From positions 62,001-126,000 of the forward strand of contig NZ_JALEIK010000019.1 of NCBI RefSeq assembly GCF_022770205.1: a DNA stretch of 64,000 nt. The letters are read 5' to 3'. This document shows positions 9,203 through 17,304 of the stretch, piece by piece (position 1 is the stretch's first letter; each line of letters begins with the position of its first letter). Source of the DNA: Helicobacter sp. (GTDB taxonomy: Bacteria; Campylobacterota; Campylobacteria; Campylobacterales; Helicobacteraceae). The translations under genes and the position numbers were made by a program. A model generated the notes under the pieces. It had not been told where the DNA came from and did no database searches. It saw nothing but the letters and a program-made list of their open reading frames with translations.

Positions 9203-11137
9203 TTGAAAAGCTTTTTAAGAATACTTGGTGGTATTGGAATTATTATTGCAATTGGAATTATTATTTTTGTTATGCAAGTGTATGTAGAAATTCGCAATGA
9301 TACAGATAAGATTGTGCATTATAAACCGCCTGTTGCCACACAGATTTTTGACAGACAAAAGCGTTTGGTAGCAAATTTATTTGATAAGGAATTTCGTTTT
9401 TATGCGACTTTTGAAGAGATTCCGCCACGCCTTGTTGAAGCATTGCTAGCCATTGAAGACACTTTATTTTTTGAGCATTATGGAATCAATGTAGATGCAA
9501 TTATGCGTGCAATGCTTAAAAATATTCAAAATGCGCGCTATGCAGAAGGTGGAAGCACAATTACACAGCAACTCATTAAAAACATTGTCTTAACGCGTGA
9601 AAAAACCATTGAAAGAAAAATAAAAGAAGTTTTGCTTGCAATACGGCTTGAAACGATTCTTAGTAAAGAAGAGATTTTGGAGCGTTACTTAAACCATACT
9701 TATTTTGGACACGGATTTTATGGAGTAAAAACTGCATCTCTTGGATATTTTAGAAAAGAAATGCAAGCACTATCTCTTAAAGAGATAGCAATACTTGTTT
9801 CTTTACCGCGCGCACCTAGCTTTTATGATCCTACAAAAAATTATGAGTTTGCACTAGGTAGAGCAAATAATGTCCTACAAAGAATGTATGAGCTAGGTTG
9901 GATTTCAAAAGAAGAGTTTGATGAGGGAAGCAGTGAGCGTCCAAGGGTTTATGATGATACACTCACGCAAAATGTTGCTCCCTATGTGGTAGATGAAGTG
10001 CAGCGTCAGCTTGCTAGACTAACGGATTTAAAAACGGCTGGGTATAAAATTTATTTAAACATTGATTTAGATTACCAAGAACTTGCGCAGGAGGCATTGT
10101 ATTTTGGTTATGAGCAGATTCTATCAAGACACAAGAAAGATGAAAGTTTAAAAGAAAAGTTAAATGGTGCCTTTGTGGTGTTAGAGAATCAAAGCGGGAA
10201 GATTTTAGCTCTTGTTGGTGGCGTGGATTATGCAAAGAGTAATTTTTCGCGCGCTACACAGAGTAAGCGTCAAATTGGAAGTAGTGTCAAGCCCTTTTTG
10301 TATTTAAGTGCCATAAATTCAGGTGTGGCGCAAAATTATCAGATTCCAGATATTGCTAGAACTTATGAATATAAAGACGGAAAAGAGCGTAAAAAATGGC
10401 AACCTAAAAATTATGGAAGCTCTTTGAGTGGATTCGTGTCTTTAAAGACAGCTTTAACAAAATCTTTAAATCTTGCAACAATTAACCTTGTAGAAGAGGT
10501 GGGATTTGATAGAATTTATAGTGATGTTTTGAAATATGGTTTTAGTAATGTGCCTAAAGATTTAACTATTTCATTGGGGAGTTTTGGGGCATCTCCGCTT
10601 GAAATGGCTAGAAATTTTATGGTGTTTTCTAATTATGGAAAGGTGATTGATCCAATGTTAATGGATTACATTGTGGATACTAAAGGAAATGTGGCATATT
10701 TTACGCCCAATGAATATGAACTCTCTAAAGAAGAGCAGAGCTTTTTAATCCTTGATATTTTGCGCGATGTTGTTAATGTGGGAACAGGAAGGCGTGCTAA
10801 GGTAGATGGAATTGAGCTTGCTGGAAAAACTGGCACAACAAATGACAATATAGATGCGTGGTTTTGTGGATTTTCTCCAAGCATAGAAGTGATTGTCTGG
10901 TATGGAAAGGATGATAATACGCCTATGGGTTATAGTGAAACAGGCGGTGTTGCGCCGGCTCCAGCGTTTTCTTATTTCTTTAGTAACATTTTAGAGATTG
11001 ATCCAGGATTAGAGCGCAAATTTAAGATTCCACAGGGGGTGCGTTCTCAAAACATAGATGGTGAGCAGTTTTATTATACTGATGACTCGCCAATTAGAAG
11101 TGTGCCAAAGGTTAATCACGACACAATTATTTTTTAG
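9203..11137 (+). CDS. Penicillin-binding protein 1A (bifunctional transglycosylase/transpeptidase)
   Basis: Class A penicillin-binding protein anchored by one N-terminal membrane helix (IIIAIGIIIFVMQVYV). The glycosyltransferase domain has AIEDTLFFEHYGI with the catalytic glutamate, and GGSTITQQLIKN. The transpeptidase domain has the active-site serine in GSSVKPF (around residue 360), SLN in KSLNLA, and the KTGT triad element (around residue 541). The length of about 644 aa is normal. The track begins at a TTG at 9185, but TTG 9203 is preceded by AAGGGA at proper spacing and gives MKSFLRILGG, so it is preferred. Neighbours are ftsW upstream and an MsbA-like exporter 18 bp downstream. Confidence 0.93.
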   Translation: MKSFLRILGGIGIIIAIGIIIFVMQVYVEIRNDTDKIVHYKPPVATQIFDRQKRLVANLFDKEFRFYATFEEIPPRLVEALLAIEDTLFFEHYGINVDAIMRAMLKNIQNARYAEGGSTITQQLIKNIVLTREKTIERKIKEVLLAIRLETILSKEEILERYLNHTYFGHGFYGVKTASLGYFRKEMQALSLKEIAILVSLPRAPSFYDPTKNYEFALGRANNVLQRMYELGWISKEEFDEGSSERPRVYDDTLTQNVAPYVVDEVQRQLARLTDLKTAGYKIYLNIDLDYQELAQEALYFGYEQILSRHKKDESLKEKLNGAFVVLENQSGKILALVGGVDYAKSNFSRATQSKRQIGSSVKPFLYLSAINSGVAQNYQIPDIARTYEYKDGKERKKWQPKNYGSSLSGFVSLKTALTKSLNLATINLVEEVGFDRIYSDVLKYGFSNVPKDLTISLGSFGASPLEMARNFMVFSNYGKVIDPMLMDYIVDTKGNVAYFTPNEYELSKEEQSFLILDILRDVVNVGTGRRAKVDGIELAGKTGTTNDNIDAWFCGFSPSIEVIVWYGKDDNTPMGYSETGGVAPAPAFSYFFSNILEIDPGLERKFKIPQGVRSQNIDGEQFYYTDDSPIRSVPKVNHDTIIF

Positions 11138-11155
11138 ATTCCATAAGGGGTAGAG

Positions 11156-12859
11156 TTGAAGCGATTTTTTGAGCGTTTGTTGCCTTACATTAAAGATTAT
11201 AAACTTTATTTTTTCTATGCAATTGTAGGGACACTTTTGGTTTCTTTAGCAACAGCAGCAAGTGCATATTTAGTAAAACCCGTGCTAGATGATATTTTTT
11301 TAGCAAAAGATGCTAATATGCTTCAAATCTTGCCTTTTTTAGTTGTTTTGGCGTATTTTTCAAAAGGACTTGGAATCTACATTCAATCTTATTATATGAA
11401 TTATATAGGGCAAGATATTGTCAAGCGGTTAAAAAATATTTTGCTTGATAAGATGCTAACTTTTGAAATGGGATTTTTTAATCGTTATCGCAATGGTGAG
11501 TTAATCTCACGCATAACAAGCGATATTGCAGCGGTGCAGGGGGCTGTGTCAAATTACTTCATAGAAGGCATTAGAGAAGGTTTAACAATCTTTGGGCTTG
11601 TGTTTGTTGTGGTGTATCAAAGCGCAGAACTTGCGTTTTATGGGCTTATTGTAATGCCACTTGCGCTTTATCCTATCGCATTAATTGCTAGAAAAATGCG
11701 TAAAACTTCTAAAAAATTGCAAGAAAAAAATGCTGATTTATCCTCTAAGCTCATTGAGATTTTTAATAATATGGAATTAATCAAGGCAAGCTCGGGAGAA
11801 AAGATAGAGCACGAGCAGTTTGCAAGCCATAATCAAGAACTTTTTAAACTATCAATGAAGTCTGTGCGGATTTCAGAGCTAACTTCACCTTTAATGGAAA
11901 CACTAGGTGCAATCGCTATTGCTGCTGTAATTTTTGTAGGCGGATATAAAGTCATTAACGGAGAATTAACCACAGGAGAATTTTTTTCTTTTACAACTGC
12001 ACTCTTTTTGCTTTATACTCCTTTTAAACGATTAAGCAGTCTTTATAGCAAGATTCAAATTGCTTTTGCAGCAGGGGATAGAATTTTTGAAATGCTAGAT
12101 AGGAATCCAAAAATACAAGATGGCAAAAAAGAGCTACAAGCCCCCATTGCAACGATTAGTTTTAACAATGTGGATTTGTATTATGGACAAAAACAAGCAT
12201 TAAGCAACATTAGCCTAGAAGTAAAGAGGGGGGAGAGTATTGCATTTGTTGGAAATAGTGGAGGGGGCAAAAGCTCACTTGTGAATTTGCTTTTGCGATT
12301 ATATGATGCAGACAATGGAGAAGTTTTGGTTAATGGCGAAAATATTAAGCATTTTACGCAAAATTCCTTGCGTTCTAAAATTGCAATTGTTACACAGAGG
12401 ATTTTTATTTTTAACGATTCCATTGCGCGTAATATTGCTTATGGAAGCGAGATTGATGAAGTGCGCATTGCACTTGCGCTAAAGCAAGCTAGGATTTTTG
12501 ATTATGTGCAAACGCTCCCTAATGGAATCCACACAGAGCTTGATGAGTTTGGTGTGAATTTAAGCGGTGGGCAAAGGCAAAGAATTGCCATTGCACGCGC
12601 ACTTTATAAGAATCCTGAAATTTTAATCTTAGATGAAGCAACAAGTGCATTGGATAATAAAACAGAAGAGGAGTTTAGGGAAGCATTAAGCGCATTGTTA
12701 GAGGATAGAATTGTGATTATTGTTGCGCATAGATTTTCTACCATTTCTTTGGCAAAAAGGATTTATTTTTTCTCTCAGGGTAAGATTTTAGCAAGCGGAA
12801 CACAGGCGGAATTGTTTGAAAAATGTGCGCCATTTAGAGAATATTATAAAAGCATTTAA
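11156..12859 (+). CDS. ABC exporter, MsbA-like (probable lipid A-core flippase)
   Basis: A 567-aa half-transporter: an N-terminal six-helix exporter domain (about residues 1-310) fused to a nucleotide-binding domain. Walker A is GNSGGGKSS (about 366-374), the ABC signature LSGGQRQR (about 469-476), and Walker B with catalytic glutamate ILILDEATSALD (about 490-501), with the H-loop in VAHRFS. All catalytic residues are present. The layout and its position beside peptidoglycan genes suggest an envelope lipid flippase of the MsbA type, but multidrug exporters share this architecture. The start is TTG with a GGGGTAGAG sequence in front. It lies 18 bp after pbp1A and is probably in the same operon. 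Confidence 0.85.
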   Translation: MKRFFERLLPYIKDYKLYFFYAIVGTLLVSLATAASAYLVKPVLDDIFLAKDANMLQILPFLVVLAYFSKGLGIYIQSYYMNYIGQDIVKRLKNILLDKMLTFEMGFFNRYRNGELISRITSDIAAVQGAVSNYFIEGIREGLTIFGLVFVVVYQSAELAFYGLIVMPLALYPIALIARKMRKTSKKLQEKNADLSSKLIEIFNNMELIKASSGEKIEHEQFASHNQELFKLSMKSVRISELTSPLMETLGAIAIAAVIFVGGYKVINGELTTGEFFSFTTALFLLYTPFKRLSSLYSKIQIAFAAGDRIFEMLDRNPKIQDGKKELQAPIATISFNNVDLYYGQKQALSNISLEVKRGESIAFVGNSGGGKSSLVNLLLRLYDADNGEVLVNGENIKHFTQNSLRSKIAIVTQRIFIFNDSIARNIAYGSEIDEVRIALALKQARIFDYVQTLPNGIHTELDEFGVNLSGGQRQRIAIARALYKNPEILILDEATSALDNKTEEEFREALSALLEDRIVIIVAHRFSTISLAKRIYFFSQGKILASGTQAELFEKCAPFREYYKSI

Positions 12860-12878
12860 AAGGTGTGTATTTTTATGC

Positions 12879-12884
12879 TATAAT
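12879..12884 (+). promoter_or_regulatory. Extended -10 promoter element for cheV
   Basis: TGCTATAAT matches the extended -10 form (TGnTATAAT) and lies 33 bp before the cheV ATG, in the short gap after the exporter gene. No clear -35 is seen, which is usual for sigma-70 promoters in Helicobacter and Campylobacter. Confidence 0.5.
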
Positions 12885-12916
12885 CAGCGGAAATTTTTAA
12901 GATTTGAGGTTTTAAA

Positions 12917-13876
12917 ATGTCTAATTTATCTAATGTTGATCAAATAACCAATCTCTACAGAAACAATGAATTACAATTGTTATGTTTTAGACTTGAAAAA
13001 GATAAAGATTTGTATGCTGTGAATGTATTTAAAATCCGTGAAGTTGTAAAGTATCGTGGAGAGGTTACCGTTGTTTCACACGAAGGAAGCTCTCTGATTG
13101 AAGGGCTTATTACTATTAGAGAGCTTACGATTCCATTGATTGACTTGCGCAAATGGTTTTATTACGATGCTAAAGAAAGGGGGAAGGATTTAGAAGGTTA
13201 TGGCGTTAAAAGAGAACCCGGTGAAGATGAAGTGATTATGATTTGCGAATTTTCTAGATGGACGGTTGGTGTTAGAATTTATGAGGCAGATAGAATTTTA
13301 AATAAAAAATGGACAGAAATTGAGCAGAGTGCTGGGATTGGAAATTCTGGGCTAAATAGTAAGCTTGTGAGCAGGACGCGTTATTTTGATGGGCGTTTAG
13401 TGCAGGTTGTGGATATTGAAAAAATGCTTGTAGATGTGTTTCCTTGGATTGAAGATGAAAAAAATACTGAGATGAATAGCATTAGGCAAATCGTAACAGA
13501 TAAGGAAGTCTTATTAGCTGATGATTCTCCAAGTGTTATTAAGACAATGCAGAACATTTTGAATAAATTAGGAGTGAGTTACAAAATTTTTACAAACGGA
13601 CAAAAATTGCTTGACTATGTCTTTGGTGCTGATGCAGATATTTCTAAAATTGGGATTATCATTACAGACTTAGAAATGCCAGAAGCAAGTGGTTTTGAAG
13701 TTATTAAGCAAATCAAGGCAAGCCCACTAACTTCAAAAATCCCAGTTATTGTTAATTCTTCTATGAGCGGAAGCAGTAATGAAGATATGGCACGCTCGCT
13801 TAATGCTGATGAATTTATTTCTAAATCCAATCCTGTAGAGGTTGAAGAGACATTGCGTAAGTTTATGATTAAATAA
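12917..13876 (+). CDS. cheV: Chemotaxis coupling protein CheV (CheV1-like)
   Basis: A CheW-like domain (about residues 15-170) fused to a receiver domain (about 195-318). It links chemoreceptors to CheA and may be adjusted by phosphorylation. The receiver has the acidic pair in LLADDSPS, the phospho-acceptor aspartate in IITDLEMPEASGF and a late SKSNP lysine. The N-terminal text, NNELQLLCFRL-KDLYAVNVFKIREVVKY, closely resembles what I recall of H. pylori CheV1 (HP0019). That paralogue assignment is from memory, not a search. A second cheV sits next to cheA at 27717-28676, so this organism, like H. pylori, has several. It has its own promoter and is followed 14 bp later by the interrupted methyltransferase. 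Confidence 0.9.
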   Translation: MSNLSNVDQITNLYRNNELQLLCFRLEKDKDLYAVNVFKIREVVKYRGEVTVVSHEGSSLIEGLITIRELTIPLIDLRKWFYYDAKERGKDLEGYGVKREPGEDEVIMICEFSRWTVGVRIYEADRILNKKWTEIEQSAGIGNSGLNSKLVSRTRYFDGRLVQVVDIEKMLVDVFPWIEDEKNTEMNSIRQIVTDKEVLLADDSPSVIKTMQNILNKLGVSYKIFTNGQKLLDYVFGADADISKIGIIITDLEMPEASGFEVIKQIKASPLTSKIPVIVNSSMSGSSNEDMARSLNADEFISKSNPVEVEETLRKFMIK

Positions 13877-13890
13877 AAGAATAGCTAGGA

Positions 13891-14653
13891 ATGAAAAAAG
13901 AAACAATAGAATCTATCTACAACGCAGATTTTTATAAACAACAAGCGCAATTAAGCTATCAATCAGCAACCTTTATACTAGAGTATTTAAAAGGTGTTTT
14001 ACCTAATCTTAAAAGCGTGATTGATGTAGGTTGTGGTGTTGGGACTTGGCTAAAAGCGTGGAAGGATTTAAACCCTAAGATTCAAATTGCAGGGATTGAT
14101 GGGAATAGTGTAGATGAAAAATACTATTGGATTCCACTTAGCTCTTATGCTGAAGTTAATCTTACGCAACCTTGTGCAAATCTTCTAAAACAAATTACTT
14201 CACATTTTGCCCCCCCCCAATAATATTAGCATAATTGAAGGAATTAAGCCATTTACTCTTGCGCAATCCTTAGAAGTTGCTGAACATATTGATATGCTTT
14301 ATGCGGAAAATTTTATTGATTTATTAACGAGCTTAAGCGATATTGTTTTATTTTCTGCTGCGATTCCCTTTCAACCCGGAACGCACCATATAAATTGCCA
14401 ACCACCACAATATTGGGCAGATAAGTTTCTAGCAAGAGGTTATGATTGCTATGATATTTTGCGTCCTAAGTTTTGGTGTGATGAAAGAATTGCGTGGTGG
14501 TATTGGCAGAATAGCTTTTTGTATGTGCATAAAAGGGTAAAATTAAAAGGCTTAAAGAAAGAAAATGTCGCACAAGCAAAACATTATGTAGCCCCACAAA
14601 TGCTAAATGGCTATATTTCCTATATCCAAAATGAGCTTAACACTAGAAGCTAA
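13891..14653 (+). pseudogene. Phase-variable SAM-dependent methyltransferase, OFF in this sequence (poly-C tract)
   Basis: Two overlapping ORFs (13891-14223 and 14207-14653) encode consecutive halves of one class I methyltransferase. The first half has the AdoMet-binding motif VIDVGCGVGTWLKAW (about residues 43-57) and the next acidic strand, GIDGN. The second half begins just after the tract and continues with SLEVAEHIDMLYAENF and the C-terminal FWCDERIAWWYWQNSF. The break is at a run of nine C (14210-14218). Deleting one C (or adding two) joins the frames into about 253 aa. At nine C the product stops after 110 residues without its C-terminal domain. Long C/G runs are known contingency loci in Helicobacter and Campylobacter. 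The substrate is unknown; similar methylases occur in surface-glycan and flagellin-modification clusters, but no glycosyltransferase adjoins this one. It overlaps pgpA tail to tail. Confidence 0.85.
14210..14218 (+). repeat. Poly-C tract (C9), slippage site
   Basis: Nine consecutive C residues inside the methyltransferase coding sequence, in a genome where runs of G or C longer than six were not seen elsewhere in this window. Eight C keep the frame open, nine C terminate at TAA 14221-14223. Confidence 0.95.
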
Positions 14654-15176
14654 ACTCTAAAATCGGCGTTAGGGATTCTACCTTTTGCATTGCTCCTATG
14701 ATGATAAGCCCTAAAAGCCCTGCGAAAAATCCAGCAAGCAAATCATCTCCCATTACACCTAAACCACCTTTAACTTTTTTATCAATTTTTCCGATTACAG
14801 AAGGCTTCCAAATATCAAAGATTCTAAATAAAACATAAGACAAAAAAAGCCCAAAAAGACTATGCCCAATCATTGCAATACTAATCCAAACGCCAGCTAG
14901 CTCATCAATTACAATTTGCTTGCAATCGTGTGGTAAGCCTTGTTGTTCGTAAGCATTAATGGTTTTAATCGCAATAGCAGCAATCAAAAGTGCGCTAAGA
15001 AGTAGTGTGCTAGGTGCAATGTAGTAGCTAATCAAAAACCCTAAGGGCAATGCTACAAGCGCACCAATGCTTCCGGGAGCAATGGGGGATAATCCGCTAA
15101 AAAATAAGGTTAAAAACATTTTTTGCAAAAAATCTTTTGTGCTAGAGAAGGTTTTAAAAAAATTATCAGATTGCAT
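14643..15176 (-). CDS. pgpA: Phosphatidylglycerophosphatase A
   Basis: Removes phosphate from phosphatidylglycerophosphate to form phosphatidylglycerol at the inner membrane. The 177-aa protein has the family features: GLSPIAPGSIGAL near the N-terminus (about residues 28-40), the acidic VIDELAGVWIS (about 87-97), and FDIWKPSVIGKIDKKVKGGLGVMGDDLLAG toward the end, with four hydrophobic spans between. It overlaps the 3' end of the methyltransferase gene (opposite strand) by 11 bp and lies 9 bp downstream of the sulfurylase-like gene. The order pgpA, sulfurylase-like, response regulator, ispDF matches the Cj1610-Cj1607 order I recall in Campylobacter jejuni. Confidence 0.9.
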   Translation of the reverse strand: MQSDNFFKTFSSTKDFLQKMFLTLFFSGLSPIAPGSIGALVALPLGFLISYYIAPSTLLLSALLIAAIAIKTINAYEQQGLPHDCKQIVIDELAGVWISIAMIGHSLFGLFLSYVLFRIFDIWKPSVIGKIDKKVKGGLGVMGDDLLAGFFAGLLGLIIIGAMQKVESLTPILEFSF

Positions 15177-15185
15177 TTTGGATTC

Positions 15186-16421
15186 CTATTTTAGCGAGTG
15201 AGTTTGATAAAGATCAATAAGCTTTAAGTAAAAATCTTCATCGTCTTGCTCTTCAATCATTCCATTGTTTGCAAACATTGCTCCAAATTGCTTTAAAAGC
15301 GGATAAAAGCGTTTAGGATAGAGATAGCTTAAAATCTTAGCAGAAACTTCTTTGCGCATAAGAATTGTTGGTGGAATCAATCCAGCTTGTAAGATTTCTT
15401 GCAAAAAGCCAGAATGGTAATGGATATGGTGATGGTTGCCGTGCGGACAGGTTTTAAGGCTTACAATCGTATTGCATTGGCTACAATACACAAACTCGTG
15501 TAAGAGTTTCACATTAATTTTAATGTCTTTTATTGTATCAAAGATGGAATAAATTTTTTGTTTATCGTAATAAATAGTCAAGTTGGGGTAGTTTTCACCA
15601 ATAACGATTCTATCACAACCTAAATTTTGGGCTAGAATTGCATCAAGAATAATGCCCTGCGCTCCTGCAAAAAGATAAATATCATCTAATGGAAAAATCA
15701 AAATACGATTTGTTGGCAGATAGTTATCAATCACATTTTGCAGGCAGGTTTTGCGAATGTGAAAATCTAGCAATCCTTCATTTTGATGGCGTAAAAGGAT
15801 AAGCACAAGCAAATCACTTTCATCTAAAACAAAGCGAAAAATACGCTCATGGATGCGCGTTACAGGGGAGGCGTCTAATACCATTGCCGTAGCACTTTCA
15901 GCTTGGAGATTTTTTTTGGTATGCAGGATTGTTTGTTTGCTGATGTGTCGCATAAAGTCAAATTGTGCATTTTCTAAAAATAAACGATATACACCACAGA
16001 CTGCGTAATTTCCTAAACGGCGATAAATGTCTTGGGCTTTTTGTGAGTAAATATCCCCGCTCATAATCTTAAAGAGGCGTTGTTTTTTATTAATTTTAAA
16101 GACGGAATCCACAATGAGTTCTCCGCACACATTGCCTTCACACACAAGCGTAAGAGTGCTTCCTTTTTCTGCGTTTTTCAATATGGCAGCATTGCGTTTT
16201 CCAGAAGGTGCTAAAATGAAAGAAAAGGGAAAGCTTTGCCCTTTATAAAGCCCTGTTGCATCTACTTCTTGCATTTCTTCTTTATCCATTAGATGTGATA
16301 CGGGTGCTAATAGCCCTTCTTGGCATAAAAGCAGAGCAAAAACAGCTTCCTTATCTACAAATAAGGCATTTGTGAACGCTTTAACCTTTTTTTGGGAATT
16401 ATTTCTTTTTTGTGATTCCAT
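15186..16421 (-). CDS. ATP-sulfurylase-like protein with altered active-site motifs
   Basis: The 411-aa protein aligns by eye with ATP sulfurylase (Sat): ILDAILAQNLGCDRIVIGENY corresponds to the part leading to Sat GRDHAG, and FVYCSQCNTIVSLKTCPHGN matches the Sat zinc-type FYCKKC-KTCPHG segment, followed by FLQEILQAGLIPP. However, the Sat catalytic QxRNPxHxxH is represented only by ASPVTRIHE, and GRDHAG by GENYPN. Canonical sulfurylase activity is therefore doubtful. Homologues annotated as possible sulfate adenylyltransferases occur at the same place in Campylobacter (Cj1609). The gene start overlaps the 3' end of the response-regulator gene by 23 bp, suggesting coupled expression. No other sulfate-assimilation genes are in the window. 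Confidence 0.7.
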   Translation of the reverse strand: MESQKRNNSQKKVKAFTNALFVDKEAVFALLLCQEGLLAPVSHLMDKEEMQEVDATGLYKGQSFPFSFILAPSGKRNAAILKNAEKGSTLTLVCEGNVCGELIVDSVFKINKKQRLFKIMSGDIYSQKAQDIYRRLGNYAVCGVYRLFLENAQFDFMRHISKQTILHTKKNLQAESATAMVLDASPVTRIHERIFRFVLDESDLLVLILLRHQNEGLLDFHIRKTCLQNVIDNYLPTNRILIFPLDDIYLFAGAQGIILDAILAQNLGCDRIVIGENYPNLTIYYDKQKIYSIFDTIKDIKINVKLLHEFVYCSQCNTIVSLKTCPHGNHHHIHYHSGFLQEILQAGLIPPTILMRKEVSAKILSYLYPKRFYPLLKQFGAMFANNGMIEEQDDEDFYLKLIDLYQTHSLK

Positions 16422-17292
16422 ATTTTTTTCTTTTCTCCCATAAACTTTTGCGAGACATTCCTAAGCGTTTGCTAAGCTCAGTATCTGGGTAGCGATCTTC
16501 AAACTTTAAAATCATTGTTTTAATGTATTCATCAACGCTTATCACATCATCTTGGAATCCGTATGCAATTTCTTTGATGTTAATTTCAAAAATGTTTTTA
16601 AAGCCACTGACATCGCCACCTAAGCAAGAAAGCATTACGGGAATATTTTTTAACGCTTTAACGCACTCTTCTTTCTCTTCTTTAGGCAATGTTTCAAAGC
16701 CTACAACATAGGTAAGTTGTGTTTTTGGAGCGTTTTTTAGGATTCCTTTGTAATGTGTTGCATCCTTATAAAGTGAGATAAAATTAATGGTAAATTTTTT
16801 ATGAATGGCATAATTAACAACACACATATCAATGGCTTTTTGTGAAACGCTTTTAATAATAAGCGGGAATGAAACTTTGGTGTTAATCGTGTATGCGGGC
16901 ATTAAAAGAGAATTGCAAAAATAATCTCGGTAGAAAGTGATTTCTTTTTGCAGTTGGTAAAATTCAATGTAGTGGTCAATTTTACGGATTAATTCATCCA
17001 TCATAAAAGGCTTAACAATATAATCGCTAGTTCCCGATTTTAAGGGATTTGTAACGGTATCATCATTGATATAAGGAATCATCATAATAATAATGGAAGA
17101 TTTAAATTTTTCAATGACAGGATAGAAGTTTTGTCCGGGAATATTAGAAGAGAGCAGAATAATATCCATACTTTCAAATTTCAGTGCTTCATCAATGCTT
17201 GAAACAATCTCGCAAACAAAACCAAATTGACTAAGTTTTGTTGTAATACTCTGTGCTAGATAGATTTCATTTTCAATGATTAAAATTTTCAT
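16399..17292 (-). CDS. HP1021/Cj1608-like atypical response regulator
   Basis: An orphan regulator of 297 aa with a receiver-like domain (about residues 1-120), a middle domain and a C-terminal Fis-type helix-turn-helix (LSKRLGMSRKSLWEKRKKYG). In the receiver the usual phospho-acceptor aspartate is absent: where D is expected the sequence reads IILLSSNIPG. This loss is the hallmark of HP1021 in H. pylori and Cj1608 in C. jejuni, which act without a kinase, bind the replication origin region and influence redox and metabolic genes. Synteny with ispDF supports the same assignment. Conserved YIVKPF with the late lysine is kept. It is located 12 bp downstream of ispDF on the same strand. Confidence 0.82.
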   Translation of the reverse strand: MKILIIENEIYLAQSITTKLSQFGFVCEIVSSIDEALKFESMDIILLSSNIPGQNFYPVIEKFKSSIIIMMIPYINDDTVTNPLKSGTSDYIVKPFMMDELIRKIDHYIEFYQLQKEITFYRDYFCNSLLMPAYTINTKVSFPLIIKSVSQKAIDMCVVNYAIHKKFTINFISLYKDATHYKGILKNAPKTQLTYVVGFETLPKEEKEECVKALKNIPVMLSCLGGDVSGFKNIFEINIKEIAYGFQDDVISVDEYIKTMILKFEDRYPDTELSKRLGMSRKSLWEKRKKYGITKKK

Positions 17293-17304
17293 AAATTCCC
17301 TTTA

